Shown here: piece by piece, positions 45,740-55,141 of the stretch
Layout of the letters: every line of letters begins with the position of its first letter
Numbering within the stretch: position 1 is the first letter of the stretch
Assembly: GCF_001544535.1 (NCBI RefSeq)
Contig: NZ_FCON02000011.1
Span: 1 to 64,000, forward strand
Length of the DNA stretch: 64,000 bases
Origin: Caballeronia choica
GTDB taxonomy: Bacteria > Pseudomonadota > Gammaproteobacteria > Burkholderiales > Burkholderiaceae
Direction of reading: 5' to 3'
The notes under the pieces: model-generated
Seen by the model: only the letters and a program-made list of their open reading frames with translations
Told to the model about the DNA's origin: nothing
Databases searched by the model: none
Translations under genes and position numbers: made by a program

Positions 45740-47335
45740 GTGGCGAGCCCCCGGCCCGTGAGTGCGCCGCCGCTGCCGCCGGGTGTCTCCGCGCGCGACT
45801 TCCAGTCCGCGCTCGCGGCCTTCGCCGTGAGCGTCGGTCCCGACGCCGTTCTCTCCTCCAGCGCTACGCAGGAGGCCTATCTCGATCCCTTCGCCCCCGG
45901 CGACGCCCACGCGTGGCAAGCCGCGGCCGTCGTGATGCCATCGAGTGTCGAGCAGGTCCGCGCCGTTCTCGGCGTAGCCAATCGATATCGCGTGCCGTTG
46001 TGGACCGTATCGACGGGACGCAACTTCGCCTACGGCGGCGCGTCGCCGCGTCTTGCGGGAAGCGTCGTGCTCGATTTGCAGCGCATGAACCGCATCCTCG
46101 ATATCGACGAGAAGCTCGCCTATGCGCTCGTCGAACCCGGCGTGAGCTATTACGACCTGTACCGTGTGCTGAAGGCGCGCGGCGCGCGTCTCTGGCTGGA
46201 TCCTCCGGCGGCAGGCTGGGGCAGCGTGATCGGCAACACGCTCGAGCGCGGCTACGGCACGACATCCTACGGAGATCACGCCTCGATGCAATGCGGCCTG
46301 GAAGTGGTGCTCGCGAACGGCGAAGTCGTGCGCACCGGCATGGGCGCGATGAGCGCCAGCCGCGACTGGCAGGTGTTCAAGCCCGGCTTCGGACCTTCCT
46401 ACGATGCGATGTTCATGCAGTCGAACTTCGGCGTCGTCACGAAGCTCGGGGTCTGGCTCATGCCCGAGCCCGAGGGCTATCTGCTCGCGCGCTATGCGTT
46501 CAAACGCGACGACGATCTCGAACGCATCGTCGATACGCTGCGCCCGCTCAAGCTCGACGACACGATACAAAGCAGCGCCGTCATCGAAAGCGCGGTGCGC
46601 TGGGCGGCGGGCGTATCGACGCGCAAACAGTGGTACGACGGCCCGGGCGCGATGCCCGAAGCGGCCATCGACGCGATGGCCCGCAAGATCGGCATCGGCC
46701 GCTGGAACCTGCGCTTTTGCCTGTATGGGCCGCAAGCGCTCGTGAACGCGCGGCGCGACATCATCCACCAGCGCTTTTCCCCGATCGCCGATGCCGTGCT
46801 GTTCGAACTGCCGTATCGCGAAGCGGCCGTCGAGCCGAAGGGCGGCGGCGATCGCAGCCAGGTCGGCATTCCGGGCCTCGAAGCGTTCAACCTGCTCAAC
46901 TGGCGCGGCGGCTCGGGGGCGCATGTGGACTTTTCGCCGGTGTGTCCGCCGAGCGGGCGCGATGCGGTGAAGCAGTACCGGATGGTGCGCGACCGGGCCG
47001 CGCAAGCCGGCTTCGATTACTACGGCGGCTTCACCGCGAGCCAGCGTCACATGCATCATGTGTTCGCGGCCATCTTCGATCGCGATGATCTCGCCCAGGC
47101 GCGCAACGCGGGCGCGCTGATCCGCGCGCTGATCGAGGACGCGGGCGCCGCGGGCTACGGTCAGTACCGCACGCACCTCGCGTACATGGACCTCGCGGCG
47201 GCGCAATACGATTTCAACGATCACGCGTTGATGCACCTCACGAACACCATCAAGCAGGCGCTTGATCCCAATGGCATCCTGTCGCCGGGCAAGCAGGGCA
47301 TCTGGCCGGCACGCTTCGGGGAGCACGATCGATGA
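45740..47335 (+). CDS. VAO-type flavin-dependent oxidase (4-alkylphenol/vanillyl-alcohol group)
   Basis: A 531-residue FAD enzyme of the VAO/PCMH family acting on para-substituted phenols. The FAD-binding domain (about 45-240) and cap domain are complete. His in SGAHVDFSPV and Tyr-Arg in GQYRTHLAYMD are separated by 81 residues, exactly as His422 and Tyr503-Arg504 in vanillyl-alcohol oxidase. That supports covalent FAD on His, rather than Tyr as in p-cresol methylhydroxylase. The start is uncertain: GTG at 45740 (used) or 45758. Its stop overlaps the next start. No cytochrome subunit is adjacent, fitting an oxidase. Confidence 0.85.
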   Translation: MASPRPVSAPPLPPGVSARDFQSALAAFAVSVGPDAVLSSSATQEAYLDPFAPGDAHAWQAAAVVMPSSVEQVRAVLGVANRYRVPLWTVSTGRNFAYGGASPRLAGSVVLDLQRMNRILDIDEKLAYALVEPGVSYYDLYRVLKARGARLWLDPPAAGWGSVIGNTLERGYGTTSYGDHASMQCGLEVVLANGEVVRTGMGAMSASRDWQVFKPGFGPSYDAMFMQSNFGVVTKLGVWLMPEPEGYLLARYAFKRDDDLERIVDTLRPLKLDDTIQSSAVIESAVRWAAGVSTRKQWYDGPGAMPEAAIDAMARKIGIGRWNLRFCLYGPQALVNARRDIIHQRFSPIADAVLFELPYREAAVEPKGGGDRSQVGIPGLEAFNLLNWRGGSGAHVDFSPVCPPSGRDAVKQYRMVRDRAAQAGFDYYGGFTASQRHMHHVFAAIFDRDDLAQARNAGALIRALIEDAGAAGYGQYRTHLAYMDLAAAQYDFNDHALMHLTNTIKQALDPNGILSPGKQGIWPARFGEHDR

Positions 47336-47730
47336 GACACGCACGGCGCGAGTTCCTGGCGGGCGCGTCGCTGGCGGCGGCGGGCGCGTGGGCGTTGCCG
47401 CCCGCATCGATGCCAGGCGACGTTGATTCCGACCATGATCGATCGAGATTGACGGTAGTCGTCGACGAAAGCCTCGCCGACAGCCGCGCCTTCGCGCTGC
47501 GCGCACGCATGCAGGGCGCACGCATCGTGCCCTCGCGAAACGAGATCGGCATGCTGTGGTTCGAGCGACTGCTGCCTGCTGCATCGCGCGGCGATGCGCT
47601 CGCTGGACTGACGTCGCACGCCGATGCGTTCCTGCTGACGCGCTTCGCATTGGCGAGCGGGATGCGTGTCACGCGGCGTCCGCTCGGCGCGCACGCGCTC
47701 GTCGCATGGCGGATCGAGCGCGACGCCTGA
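47332..47730 (+). CDS. Unrecognised protein with Tat-like leader
   Basis: A 132-residue protein with a twin-arginine-like leader (ARREFLAGASLAAAGAWALP) and a mature part with TVVVDESLADSRAFALRARMQ and FERLLPAASRGDALAG, no recognised domain. It overlaps the VAO-type gene by four bases (ATGA), so the two are coupled. It may escort or modulate the flavoenzyme, which has no leader of its own; that is inference. Confidence 0.65.
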   Translation: MRHARREFLAGASLAAAGAWALPPASMPGDVDSDHDRSRLTVVVDESLADSRAFALRARMQGARIVPSRNEIGMLWFERLLPAASRGDALAGLTSHADAFLLTRFALASGMRVTRRPLGAHALVAWRIERDA

Positions 47731-47740
47731 GTGCGAAGCC

Positions 47741-48553
47741 CTATTCGAACGTCTGCGCCATCTGCTGCGGCAATGGCACATGCAGCCACTTCTGGACGAT
47801 CGCGTTCAACTCGCCATTTTTCTTCGCGTCGGTTAGCACGCCGTTGACGCGTGCGAGCAGCTTCGGCTCATCCTTGTTCAGCCCGACGCGGCACGACGAC
47901 TCGTGGATCACGTACTTGAGCACCGGCTTGTTCGGCGCGTCGGCGGGCATGATCGACGCGAGCTTCGTTGCGACGAAGTCACCCGTGCCGATGAGCGGCA
48001 CCTGGCCCGATACATACGCGGCGATCATGCCGTTGTTGTCGTCGTAGCGCTTGACGGTTGCCGTCGGCGGCACGCTCTTCGTGAGCAGCAGGTCCTGGAA
48101 CGTGCCGCGCGCGACGCCGACGATCTTGCCTGCGAGATCAGCGGGCCCATCCACCTTGAGATTTGCCGGACCGAAGACGCTGTTGTTGTAGGGCGAGTAG
48201 GGCTGCGAGAAGTCGATCACCTTGTCGCGCTCGGCGTCCTTGCCGAGCGTCGAGATCACGAGATCGACCTTCTTCGTCTGCAGGTAAGGTATCCGGTTCG
48301 CGCTCGTCACGGGCACGAGTTCGAGCTTCGCGCCCATCTTCTTCGCGAGCAGCGCGGCCACGTCGATGTCGAGCCCTTCGACCTGCATGCTCGGACCCAC
48401 CGAGCCGAACGGCGCGAAGTCCTGCGGCACGGCCACGCGCAGCACGCCGCGCTTCTCGATGTCGTCGAGCGTGTCGGCATGCGCCGATGCCGCGTGCATG
48501 AGCACGCTGAATGCGAGCGCGCTTGCGCGCCACCAGAGCTTCGAAATTTTCAT
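47741..48553 (-). CDS. ABC-type amino-acid solute-binding protein (orphan)
   Basis: A 270-residue periplasmic binding protein of the polar amino-acid family (SBP_bac_3). It has a signal peptide (ending near AHA-DTL), the LRVAVPQDFAPFGSVG opening, DVAALLAKKMGAKLELVPV, and the terminal DAKKNGELNAIVQKWL. Permease and ATPase genes are absent on both sides, so it must work with a transporter encoded elsewhere or as a sensor. Confidence 0.82.
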   Translation of the reverse strand: MKISKLWWRASALAFSVLMHAASAHADTLDDIEKRGVLRVAVPQDFAPFGSVGPSMQVEGLDIDVAALLAKKMGAKLELVPVTSANRIPYLQTKKVDLVISTLGKDAERDKVIDFSQPYSPYNNSVFGPANLKVDGPADLAGKIVGVARGTFQDLLLTKSVPPTATVKRYDDNNGMIAAYVSGQVPLIGTGDFVATKLASIMPADAPNKPVLKYVIHESSCRVGLNKDEPKLLARVNGVLTDAKKNGELNAIVQKWLHVPLPQQMAQTFE

Positions 48554-48769
48554 GCGTCGCCTGAAACGTGAGTTGAGGTGTTCGTCCGCGGCTGTCCCCT
48601 CATGCTGGCGGGCCGCCGCACGGGTCGGGCCGGCTTCGAATATCTCACGAAAAGGCGCGCTGCAAATAGAGCGGCGGGCATGGAAATGGAGGCATCGCTA
48701 GAATCGGAGCAGGCGCTTTCCCTTTCGCTTTACTCCGGCTCGCCGCCGCCGCAACGAACAGGATTCACG

Positions 48770-49123
48770 ATGACCCAAGCCGACGTTTCAACGATCACGA
48801 GCTGGCATGCCCACGTCTACTTCGATGCCGCGAGCCGCGACGTCGCCTGGCAACTGCGCGAAACAATCGAAACGCGCTTCGCGGGCGCGCTGACGATGGG
48901 CCGCTTTCACGAGAAGCCGGTCGGTCCTCATCCGCTCTGGTCGTATCAACTGGGATTCGAGCGCGAGCGGTTCGCCGAGATCGTCGAATGGCTGACGCTC
49001 AATCACGGCACGCTCGATGTATTCCTGCATCCCAACACAGGCGATGCGCTGCGCGACCATCGCGATGCGGCCGTGTGGATCGGGCGCTCGCACGAACTCG
49101 TGCTGAAGAATCTCGGGCCGTGA
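48770..49123 (+). CDS. DOPA 4,5-dioxygenase-like protein
   Basis: A 117-residue small protein of the DOPA 4,5-dioxygenase family (WHAHVYFDAAS..., GPHPLWSYQLGF, then HGTLDVFLHPNTGDALRDH), a group related to aromatic ring-opening enzymes with His-rich metal sites. In Burkholderia it is often annotated as aromatic ring-cleaving. Its substrate is unknown. The start at MTQADVST is preferred over a long upstream frame. Confidence 0.78.
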   Translation: MTQADVSTITSWHAHVYFDAASRDVAWQLRETIETRFAGALTMGRFHEKPVGPHPLWSYQLGFERERFAEIVEWLTLNHGTLDVFLHPNTGDALRDHRDAAVWIGRSHELVLKNLGP

Positions 49124-49216
49124 CGCGGGATAGCAAGGGCACATAGCGGCTACAAAAGCGTCCAGCTTGACCTAAGCTTCATGCACGACCTGCTCGCGTC
49201 GAGCGCAAGGAGAAGC

Positions 49217-50593
49217 ATGATGCCCAGCTATCACGCAACGATCACGGGCCCCGACCAGGCCGCCATGGCCGCTCTCGTGAACAAATACAAGGTGACGGTG
49301 GCGCGTCATACGGTCCAAAAGGTGGCGGGCGGTTTCCGTGTCGATGCACACGCGAGCGGCACGCAACTACGCTCGCTCGAAAAGGCGGGCTATACGGTCG
49401 AGCGTCTCGAAGACGCCGACAAGACCGGCAAGGCGCGCCAGAAGGAGGCGCGCAAGCTCACGGCGCAAGCGGTCGCACCCGAGGCGCTGAAGGTGGCGCA
49501 GAGCACCGGCTACCTCAACATCGATGAAGTCGAAGCGGCGCTCGCTGCCGCGGCGCTTGCGCCGAACAAGGCATTCACGAAGCTCATCAGCCTGCCCAAC
49601 AAGACCTGGGAGCAGCGCACCTGCCACGCGCTGAAGCTCGCCAAGGGTTCGGGCGGCACGCGCGCCGGCATCTATCTGCTCGGCGGCGTGCATGCGCGCG
49701 AGTGGGGCAGCCCGGATATCCTGATCCACTTCGTGCAACTCGTTTGCGACGCGTATCGAACGAACACGGGCATCACGATCGCCACGAAGAAGTTCACCGC
49801 CGCGCAGATCCAGTCCATCGTCGAGACGAAGGACATTTACATCTTTCCGCAAGCGAATCCCGACGGGCGCCACTACAGCATGACGACCGAACCGATGTGG
49901 CGCAAGAACCGCCGCCCGGCACCGGCCGGCCATACGCAAACGCAATGCGTCGGCGTCGATATCAACCGGAACTACGATTTTCTCTGGGACTTCCCGACGT
50001 ATTTCGATCCGGCATCGCCGATCACGAACTCGGTCGATCCCTGCGATCACGACGTGTACATCGGCCCGAGCGCGACGTCGGAGCCCGAGACCAAAAACGC
50101 TGTCTGGATGTTCGACAAGTTTCCGAACATCCGCTATTTCGTCGACTTGCACAGCTACTCGGAGGACATCCTCTACAACTGGGGCGACGACGAGAACCAG
50201 ACCACCAGTCCGTCGATGAACTTCCAGAACGCGTCGTTCAATGGCAAGCGCGGCATCGCGAACGACAAGGCCTATCGCGAGTACCTCGCGTCGGCGGACA
50301 GGACGATCGCGGTCGGTCTCGCGAACAAGATGCGCGATGCGATCAAGGCGGTGCGCGGCCGCGTCTACAAGACCGAGCAGGCAATGAGCCTCTATCCAAC
50401 GGCCGGCACCTCGGACGACTACGCGTTCAGCCGGCACATCGTGAATCCGAAGAAGGCGAAGGTGTATTCGTACACCGTGGAGTGGGGAAGCCCGTCGAAT
50501 CCCACGCCGTTTCATCCGGCTTACCCGGAGATGAAGCAGATCATCGACGAGGTCACTTCGGGGCTGCTGGCGTTTTGCATCGCGGCGTCGTGA
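49217..50593 (+). CDS. M14-family zinc carboxypeptidase
   Basis: A 458-residue carboxypeptidase. The zinc site HxxE is in GVHAREWGS and the third ligand in VDLHSYSE. The catalytic Glu is in YTVEWGS, and substrate Arg/Asn-Arg residues are in INRNYDFLWD. The N-terminal about 130 residues form a prodomain-like or propeptide-like region (VARHTVQKVAGGFRVDAHASG). No clear signal peptide is seen. AAGGAG precedes the start. It probably removes C-terminal residues from peptides; the specificity pocket cannot be assigned. Confidence 0.85.
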   Translation: MMPSYHATITGPDQAAMAALVNKYKVTVARHTVQKVAGGFRVDAHASGTQLRSLEKAGYTVERLEDADKTGKARQKEARKLTAQAVAPEALKVAQSTGYLNIDEVEAALAAAALAPNKAFTKLISLPNKTWEQRTCHALKLAKGSGGTRAGIYLLGGVHAREWGSPDILIHFVQLVCDAYRTNTGITIATKKFTAAQIQSIVETKDIYIFPQANPDGRHYSMTTEPMWRKNRRPAPAGHTQTQCVGVDINRNYDFLWDFPTYFDPASPITNSVDPCDHDVYIGPSATSEPETKNAVWMFDKFPNIRYFVDLHSYSEDILYNWGDDENQTTSPSMNFQNASFNGKRGIANDKAYREYLASADRTIAVGLANKMRDAIKAVRGRVYKTEQAMSLYPTAGTSDDYAFSRHIVNPKKAKVYSYTVEWGSPSNPTPFHPAYPEMKQIIDEVTSGLLAFCIAAS

Positions 50594-50604
50594 GCGAGCT
50601 TATA

Positions 50605-50636
50605 TAAAAAAAGCGAGCACGCATGCTCGCTTTTTT
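50605..50636. terminator. Bidirectional terminator between carboxypeptidase and phasin
   Basis: AGCGAGCA (50612-50619) pairs with TGCTCGCT (50624-50631), flanked by A's on the left and T's on the right. It serves both convergent transcripts. Confidence 0.85.
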
Positions 50637-50665
50637 CCTGCGCGGCAGAACCTGCCGAAGCCCGC

Positions 50666-51238
50666 TTACTTCTTGGGGGCGCTCGCGGCCTTGCCGGCTG
50701 CCACCAGTTGCGTCGCGGTCTTCGAAGCCTCGCTCGCATTGGTTTCCGCCGCCTCGACCACTTGCTTGGCGGCTTTCTTCGCCGCTTCGTAGGCCGAGGT
50801 CGCCGATTCGGCGGCCGCGCCGATCGCCGACTTCCACGCGGTCACGACCGCTTCGCTGCCAGCCGGCGCGTTCTTCGCGAGGGTGTCGACGTACGCTTGC
50901 GTGTCGTCCTGGGCCTTCTTCAACTGTGCCTCGGCGGCAGCGGCGAACACGCCGCGCGTGCCGTTCAGCACGGCGTACACGTCGCGCCAATACGCTTGCA
51001 CGCGCTCGGCGCTCACCTGCGTCCGGCTCGTCTGCAGCGCCAAAAGTTCTTGCGGATCGCGGACTGCAAGCGCCTTGCCTACCAGTTCCTGATTTTCCGC
51101 AAGCGTCGACTTGACGGTCTGGACATTCAACTCGACCAGCTTTTCAAAGCCTTCAAACGATTTGGCGGCGAGGCTGTACAGGGTGTCGAAGCCCGCTTTC
51201 TGCGATGCGAAAATTTGTTCCGGGGCAAGACTGCTCAT
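50666..51238 (-). CDS. phaP: Phasin family protein
   Basis: A 190-residue, nearly all-helical amphipathic protein of the Burkholderia PhaP phasin type (FASQKAGFDTLYSLAAKSFEG, LVELNVQTVKSTLAENQE, then an Ala/Lys-rich tail AYEAAKKAAKQVVEAAET). Phasins coat polyhydroxyalkanoate granules and control their size and surface. The length matches the family (about 190). It is monocistronic and strongly terminated. Confidence 0.92.
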   Translation of the reverse strand: MSSLAPEQIFASQKAGFDTLYSLAAKSFEGFEKLVELNVQTVKSTLAENQELVGKALAVRDPQELLALQTSRTQVSAERVQAYWRDVYAVLNGTRGVFAAAAEAQLKKAQDDTQAYVDTLAKNAPAGSEAVVTAWKSAIGAAAESATSAYEAAKKAAKQVVEAAETNASEASKTATQLVAAGKAASAPKK

Positions 51239-51756
51239 CTGCGAACTCTCCAGGGTGGGGAAAAATGATGGCCCGCTTTGTTGCGGCGCAACGAAAGAAT
51301 CAATTCTAGGGATTAATCGCGTCGTGTCAATTGCGTTTTCCCTGCTTGACCGAAACGGGTTTCTATTGATATGTACTTTGCGCTTGAATCAGGGAGGCTA
51401 TTAAATAACGGTCGTTCGTCTTATTAGGCCTGCCGCGCGTCCATCCGGCGAAATTCCATGAGTTCGGCTGCGCGCCTTCATTCATGCGGCCCGGCTGGCA
51501 ATTCATGCGTGTAAACACTGAGCGATTTAAAGCCCGGAAATTATTTTTGCACTTGACAGGGGTAGAAAGGAAATTGAAAATTCACGCGCTGCAACATCAA
51601 TCCCTGATCATCAGGGAAAACCCGTAGCAAAAATCCCGTAATCAATATGCTTCAAGCGCATGTCACGATGTAGTCATCGTGTGCAGTTAGCATTTAATTG
51701 ACGCTGCGAAAGGCGGCGATCAATGGCATAAATATAAATCGAGAGACTTCAGGCAA
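51239..51756. other. AT-richer intergenic region
   Basis: About 500 bases without a supported gene between two divergent units. A TTGACA (51553-51558) with poor -10 match is the only promoter hint. No RNA or repeat was identified. Confidence 0.5.
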
Positions 51757-52038
51757 ATGGGGCGACATTCCCAAACCATCGGACACCTCGAGCGCAGTCA
51801 CGACGACAACGCTCTCCGGCGCGCGATTGCAGCGCGTCTCGACAGGACACTTCAAAAGGCCGGCGTCAGCTCGGCAAAAGCAGCCAACTGGCTCGACGTA
51901 AGCGAGCACGACGTGCAATTCTGGCGGCGCGGCATCACCGTTCCGCCGCTGCACGCTTTTACGCGCATCGCCAGGACGCTCGACGTCGACATTCACTGGC
52001 TCTGCACCGGCCAGTCACCGGCACCGCAGGCGACCTGA
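51757..52038 (+). CDS. Small helix-turn-helix (XRE-type) protein
   Basis: A 93-residue protein with one Cro/CI-type helix-turn-helix (LDRTLQKAGVSSAKAANWLDVSEHDVQFWRRG and RIARTLDVDIHWL). It probably binds DNA as a dimer. No partner toxin or target is evident nearby. The start follows a CAGG. Confidence 0.72.
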   Translation: MGRHSQTIGHLERSHDDNALRRAIAARLDRTLQKAGVSSAKAANWLDVSEHDVQFWRRGITVPPLHAFTRIARTLDVDIHWLCTGQSPAPQAT

Positions 52039-52075
52039 GCGCGCCTGAACCTGCAGCCGCAACCTCGGCGCGTCG

Positions 52076-52300
52076 CTAGGACAGCGACGCGAGCACGTTC
52101 GACAACCGTCTGACGTGCGCTTTGAACGCATCGCTGGTTTCGCGGTCGCTCGTCGCGATGTGCGACGCCTCGGCGATCGCGGCCTGCTCGTGGAAGTCGC
52201 CGGCGATCCGGTCCCGCACTTCGGGCGCCATCGAGCGCAGGATGGAAACCAACAAGGCTTCTTCGGCGTGAAGCATGCCCAGTATCGACCGCGTGTCCAT
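52076..52300 (-). CDS. Small hypothetical protein
   Basis: A 74-residue helical protein (MDTRSILGMLHAEEALLVSI, then VRDRIAGDFHEQAAIAEASH and RRLSNVLASLS). AGGAG lies before the start. The family is not recognised, though the coding character supports a real gene. It lies 23 bases after the EamA transporter stop in the same direction. Confidence 0.58.
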   Translation of the reverse strand: MDTRSILGMLHAEEALLVSILRSMAPEVRDRIAGDFHEQAAIAEASHIATSDRETSDAFKAHVRRLSNVLASLS

Positions 52301-52323
52301 ATGAGGCTCCTTGAACGTTAGTC

Positions 52324-53268
52324 TCAATCCTTCGCAATGACCGGCTCGGCTTGCATCGAGCGTCCATGCAGCAGCACCGTGCCGATGCCGCTCACCGCGA
52401 TGACGGCCATGCCGATCGCCATCCACTTGTCGGGCACCTGGCCGAAGACAGCCCAACTGAAAAACGCCGCGAACGCGAGCTGCGCGTAGCCGAAAGGCGT
52501 GAGCACGGAAAGCGGCGTGCGTCGCAGGGCCTGCAGCATCAGCGATTGCCCGAGCGTCGCCATCGTCGCCATCAGCACGACGAGCACCCAGCTTCCAAAG
52601 CTCACCCGCCCGAGCGCCGGGAGCGTCTCGGCCTGGTCCATCCACACGAGCAAGCACAGCACGATGGTCGCCACGAGCGCGGTCAGGAAGTTGGTCGTGA
52701 CGGCATCTTCGGTCCGCGACAGATGGCTCGACACGACCTGGAAGCACGCAAACGTGGTGGCGGCCGCGATCGGAAAGATCACCGTCCAGCTAAACGCGCT
52801 GCCGCCCGGCCGCACGACGAGCAACATGCCGATGAAGCCGAGCACCACCATCGCCCACTTGCTGCGGGGCACGTCGTCCTTGAGAAGGGTCGCGGCGAGC
52901 ATCGTGGAGATCAGCGGCGCGAGCATCGCGAGCGAGGTCGTCACGGGCAGGGGCAAGTGGCGCAATCCGGCGAACGTGCAGGCGGAGTTGGTGAGCAGAA
53001 GCAATGCGCGCAGGACCTGCAGCTTGGCGCTTCCCGTGCGAAAGACGCCGAAATCGCGTAGCCGGACCATCCACGTGCCGAGCACGATCATCTGAAACAG
53101 GTAGCGCACCCATAGCAGCACGAGAAGCGGCACGGTCGCGCCGATCACCTTCACGGTCGAGTCGCTTGCCGCGAACGCCGCGGTCGTCAGGATCATGATG
53201 CCGATGCCGGCTACTGGCCCCTCGGTGTCGATCCTGAATCGCGCTCGACCTTCTTCTATCGCTGCCAT
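52324..53268 (-). CDS. EamA/DMT-family transporter
   Basis: A 314-residue permease with about ten membrane helices and two EamA repeats (for example SDSTVKVIGATVPLLVLLWVR and SLMLQALRRTPLSVLTPFGYAQ). It probably exports a metabolite such as an amino acid. Start chosen at MAAIEEG; a 26-residue longer version has no better ribosome site. Substrate unknown. Confidence 0.83.
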   Translation of the reverse strand: MAAIEEGRARFRIDTEGPVAGIGIMILTTAAFAASDSTVKVIGATVPLLVLLWVRYLFQMIVLGTWMVRLRDFGVFRTGSAKLQVLRALLLLTNSACTFAGLRHLPLPVTTSLAMLAPLISTMLAATLLKDDVPRSKWAMVVLGFIGMLLVVRPGGSAFSWTVIFPIAAATTFACFQVVSSHLSRTEDAVTTNFLTALVATIVLCLLVWMDQAETLPALGRVSFGSWVLVVLMATMATLGQSLMLQALRRTPLSVLTPFGYAQLAFAAFFSWAVFGQVPDKWMAIGMAVIAVSGIGTVLLHGRSMQAEPVIAKD

Positions 53269-53582
53269 GTCGTGTCCGTCAATCTGCTGTCTCCTCGTCA
53301 AGCGCCCCGGGCCTGCCAATGGTGTTGAATCGGCTGTGTGCTGCAACGAACGTAGTCAGCGCTGCAAACGTGCCTCCGCCCACCGACGCAAAGATGAACC
53401 GCGGCTATTGTCGAAGTAAGTGTACCAATTCGTTAAAAGCATCGGCGCGAATTCGAGCCGTATATCGAATGACGACTTTCGGGCGATGTTGCTTATTTGC
53501 AAAAAGACTACTCGTTCGGCCATTTGCGGCCTAGACTTAAAGTAGTTTCTCAAGATGTTGGATGTTGCGGCGGGAGGTTGCG
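53269..53582. other. Intergenic stretch
   Basis: No gene is supported. It contains the promoter for the short rightward gene that follows and the 5' region of the EamA gene. Confidence 0.45.
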
Positions 53583-53798
53583 ATGAGGAATAGGACGCGT
53601 CAGATCGTGCGGATGCTTGCGGACATGCGGCACTCGGCCCACTGCAGGACGTTGCGATACGCGGCGACTCAACAGGCGATGCGTCTGGCGGCGAGCGAGG
53701 CCGAAGAGGAGCAGGACGATCAGCCGCCGGAAGCCTCCGATACACCGAGCGAGCCGCGTGCGTTCCAGGCCGTCAAGCGAGGCACCGGGTTTCATTGA
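53583..53798 (+). CDS. Small hypothetical protein
   Basis: A 71-residue protein: basic start (MRNRTRQIVRMLADMRHS), an alanine/arginine-rich helix and an acidic, Pro/Glu-rich tail (SEAEEEQDDQPPEASDTPSE). No domain is recognised. An excellent GGAGG ribosome site supports the start. Confidence 0.6.
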   Translation: MRNRTRQIVRMLADMRHSAHCRTLRYAATQQAMRLAASEAEEEQDDQPPEASDTPSEPRAFQAVKRGTGFH

Positions 53799-53873
53799 GC
53801 GCGTCCCACGCTCGATCCCGAGCGGCAATGCGCCGCGGCGGGCGAGCGCGAGACGCGTCAGGGTGTTATCGCG

Positions 53874-54329
53874 TCATCGTGGCGTGCGCACGTTGTTCCG
53901 GTAGGGAGAAAAGCGCCAGTGGCCCGCGCCATCCTTGACTGCGATCGCGCCGTGTTCATGCAGCACTTCGCCCACCGGGCCCGGCTTGATGTCGTCGCTC
54001 AGCTTGATGACGAGCAGCGTGCGCTCGCGGCATTCCGCCGTTTGCGCATCGTCGCTGGCGAGCGGTTCGGGCCGCTTCATGCTCCCCGGCGAGAACCGGT
54101 TGCGCGCGCCCACCACGCCCTGATGTTCGCCATGCGCCGCATATTCGGCCTCGTCCTCGCGATGCCCTTCCATCGCGTGCGAGCCTTCATCGTCGAATGG
54201 CATGGCGTCGGTCTGACCGGCGCGGTAGAGATGCGCGTCGTCGCGTTTGAGGCCCGCCAGTTGCAATGCGCGCAACGCCTCGTGTCCATCCCGGTACGAT
54301 GCAAAAACGCCCACTATGACCTGGTTCAT
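53874..54329 (-). CDS. YflT-like general stress protein
   Basis: A 151-residue protein whose N-terminal MNQVIVGVFASYRDGHEALRALQLAGLKRDDAHLY-type segment (first 35 residues) is like the YflT heat/stress-induced domain, often encoded singly in Burkholderia. The rest is acidic and lower in complexity. Function unknown. The start at MNQVIVG is preferred to a longer frame. Confidence 0.68.
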   Translation of the reverse strand: MNQVIVGVFASYRDGHEALRALQLAGLKRDDAHLYRAGQTDAMPFDDEGSHAMEGHREDEAEYAAHGEHQGVVGARNRFSPGSMKRPEPLASDDAQTAECRERTLLVIKLSDDIKPGPVGEVLHEHGAIAVKDGAGHWRFSPYRNNVRTPR

Positions 54330-54721
54330 CGTCGTCCTCCCACGTCGATTCGCGCCTGGACTGTCTGGCCCGGTGCGGTTTTTAAGAAGCTTTTGATGTT
54401 GCCGCCTTTCCTCATATAAACTCAGCAACGCGCATTCCCGAGGCCACCGATCGATGACCGGGCCTCGCGCGGCGGATGTTGCAAGTCATTTGACCGCCTT
54501 GCCGACAGCTTTGCGTCAGCAGCGCCGGATGCTTTTACAAGGGAGAGCGCGCGATCCGGTAGGGACTGCAAAGTCACCTGACGATCGTGCGAAATGCGAG
54601 CGGTTGGAGAGGCGATGCGCGGGGCCGCCCCGGGTTGCGACTCCACGGCCGATCACCTAAGCTGCATTCAGTGCCAAAAGAAGACGTCTTCAACCAATGG
54701 TCGCATCGTCTCGAGGTTGGA
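54330..54721. other. Intergenic stretch, no supported gene
   Basis: It lies between the leftward stress-type gene and the rightward DUF4431-like gene and presumably holds promoters for both. No RNA gene or repeat could be identified. Confidence 0.45.
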
Positions 54722-55141
54722 ATGACAGCGAAAGTCTGCGCTTATGCGTTCTTGCTGCTAACGGCCTCTGCTTCAGCAGCGCCTTGTTATTCCGATGGCG
54801 ATGTCGTCACGCTGGAGGGCACCGCCACACGACAGGCCTCGCGCCAGGCCACGAGCCAGGCGGCAAGTCAGGCCGCAAGCCAGAGTCAGACGGAGGCGCC
54901 GCCCGCCAGGCCGGCGTGGGTCCTGTCGCTCGCGAGTCCGATCTGCGTCGACGCGCCTGCCGCCGCGCAAGGCCAGCGTCAACAGAGCACGGTCACGCTC
55001 GTCCAGATCATCGATGCGGTCCCCCCCGAGAACGCGCGCATCCAGTTGACGGGCAAGCTCGTCACCGGCAACGTGAGCGAATACTATGCGGTGCCGACCG
55101 CCATCTTCGTGCTCAGGCAGCGCGTGCTATCGGGCCAGTGA
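54722..55141 (+). CDS. Secreted protein, DUF4431-like
   Basis: A 139-residue exported protein with a signal peptide (CAYAFLLLTASASA-AP) and a mature domain resembling DUF4431: CYSDGDVVTLEGTA, WVLSLASPICVD and QIIDAVPPENARIQLTGKL. Inserted near residues 30-50 is a Ser/Gln/Ala repeat (RQATSQAASQAASQSQTE) from a short DNA tandem repeat. Function of the family is unknown. A GAGG lies before the start. Confidence 0.7.
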   Translation: MTAKVCAYAFLLLTASASAAPCYSDGDVVTLEGTATRQASRQATSQAASQAASQSQTEAPPARPAWVLSLASPICVDAPAAAQGQRQQSTVTLVQIIDAVPPENARIQLTGKLVTGNVSEYYAVPTAIFVLRQRVLSGQ

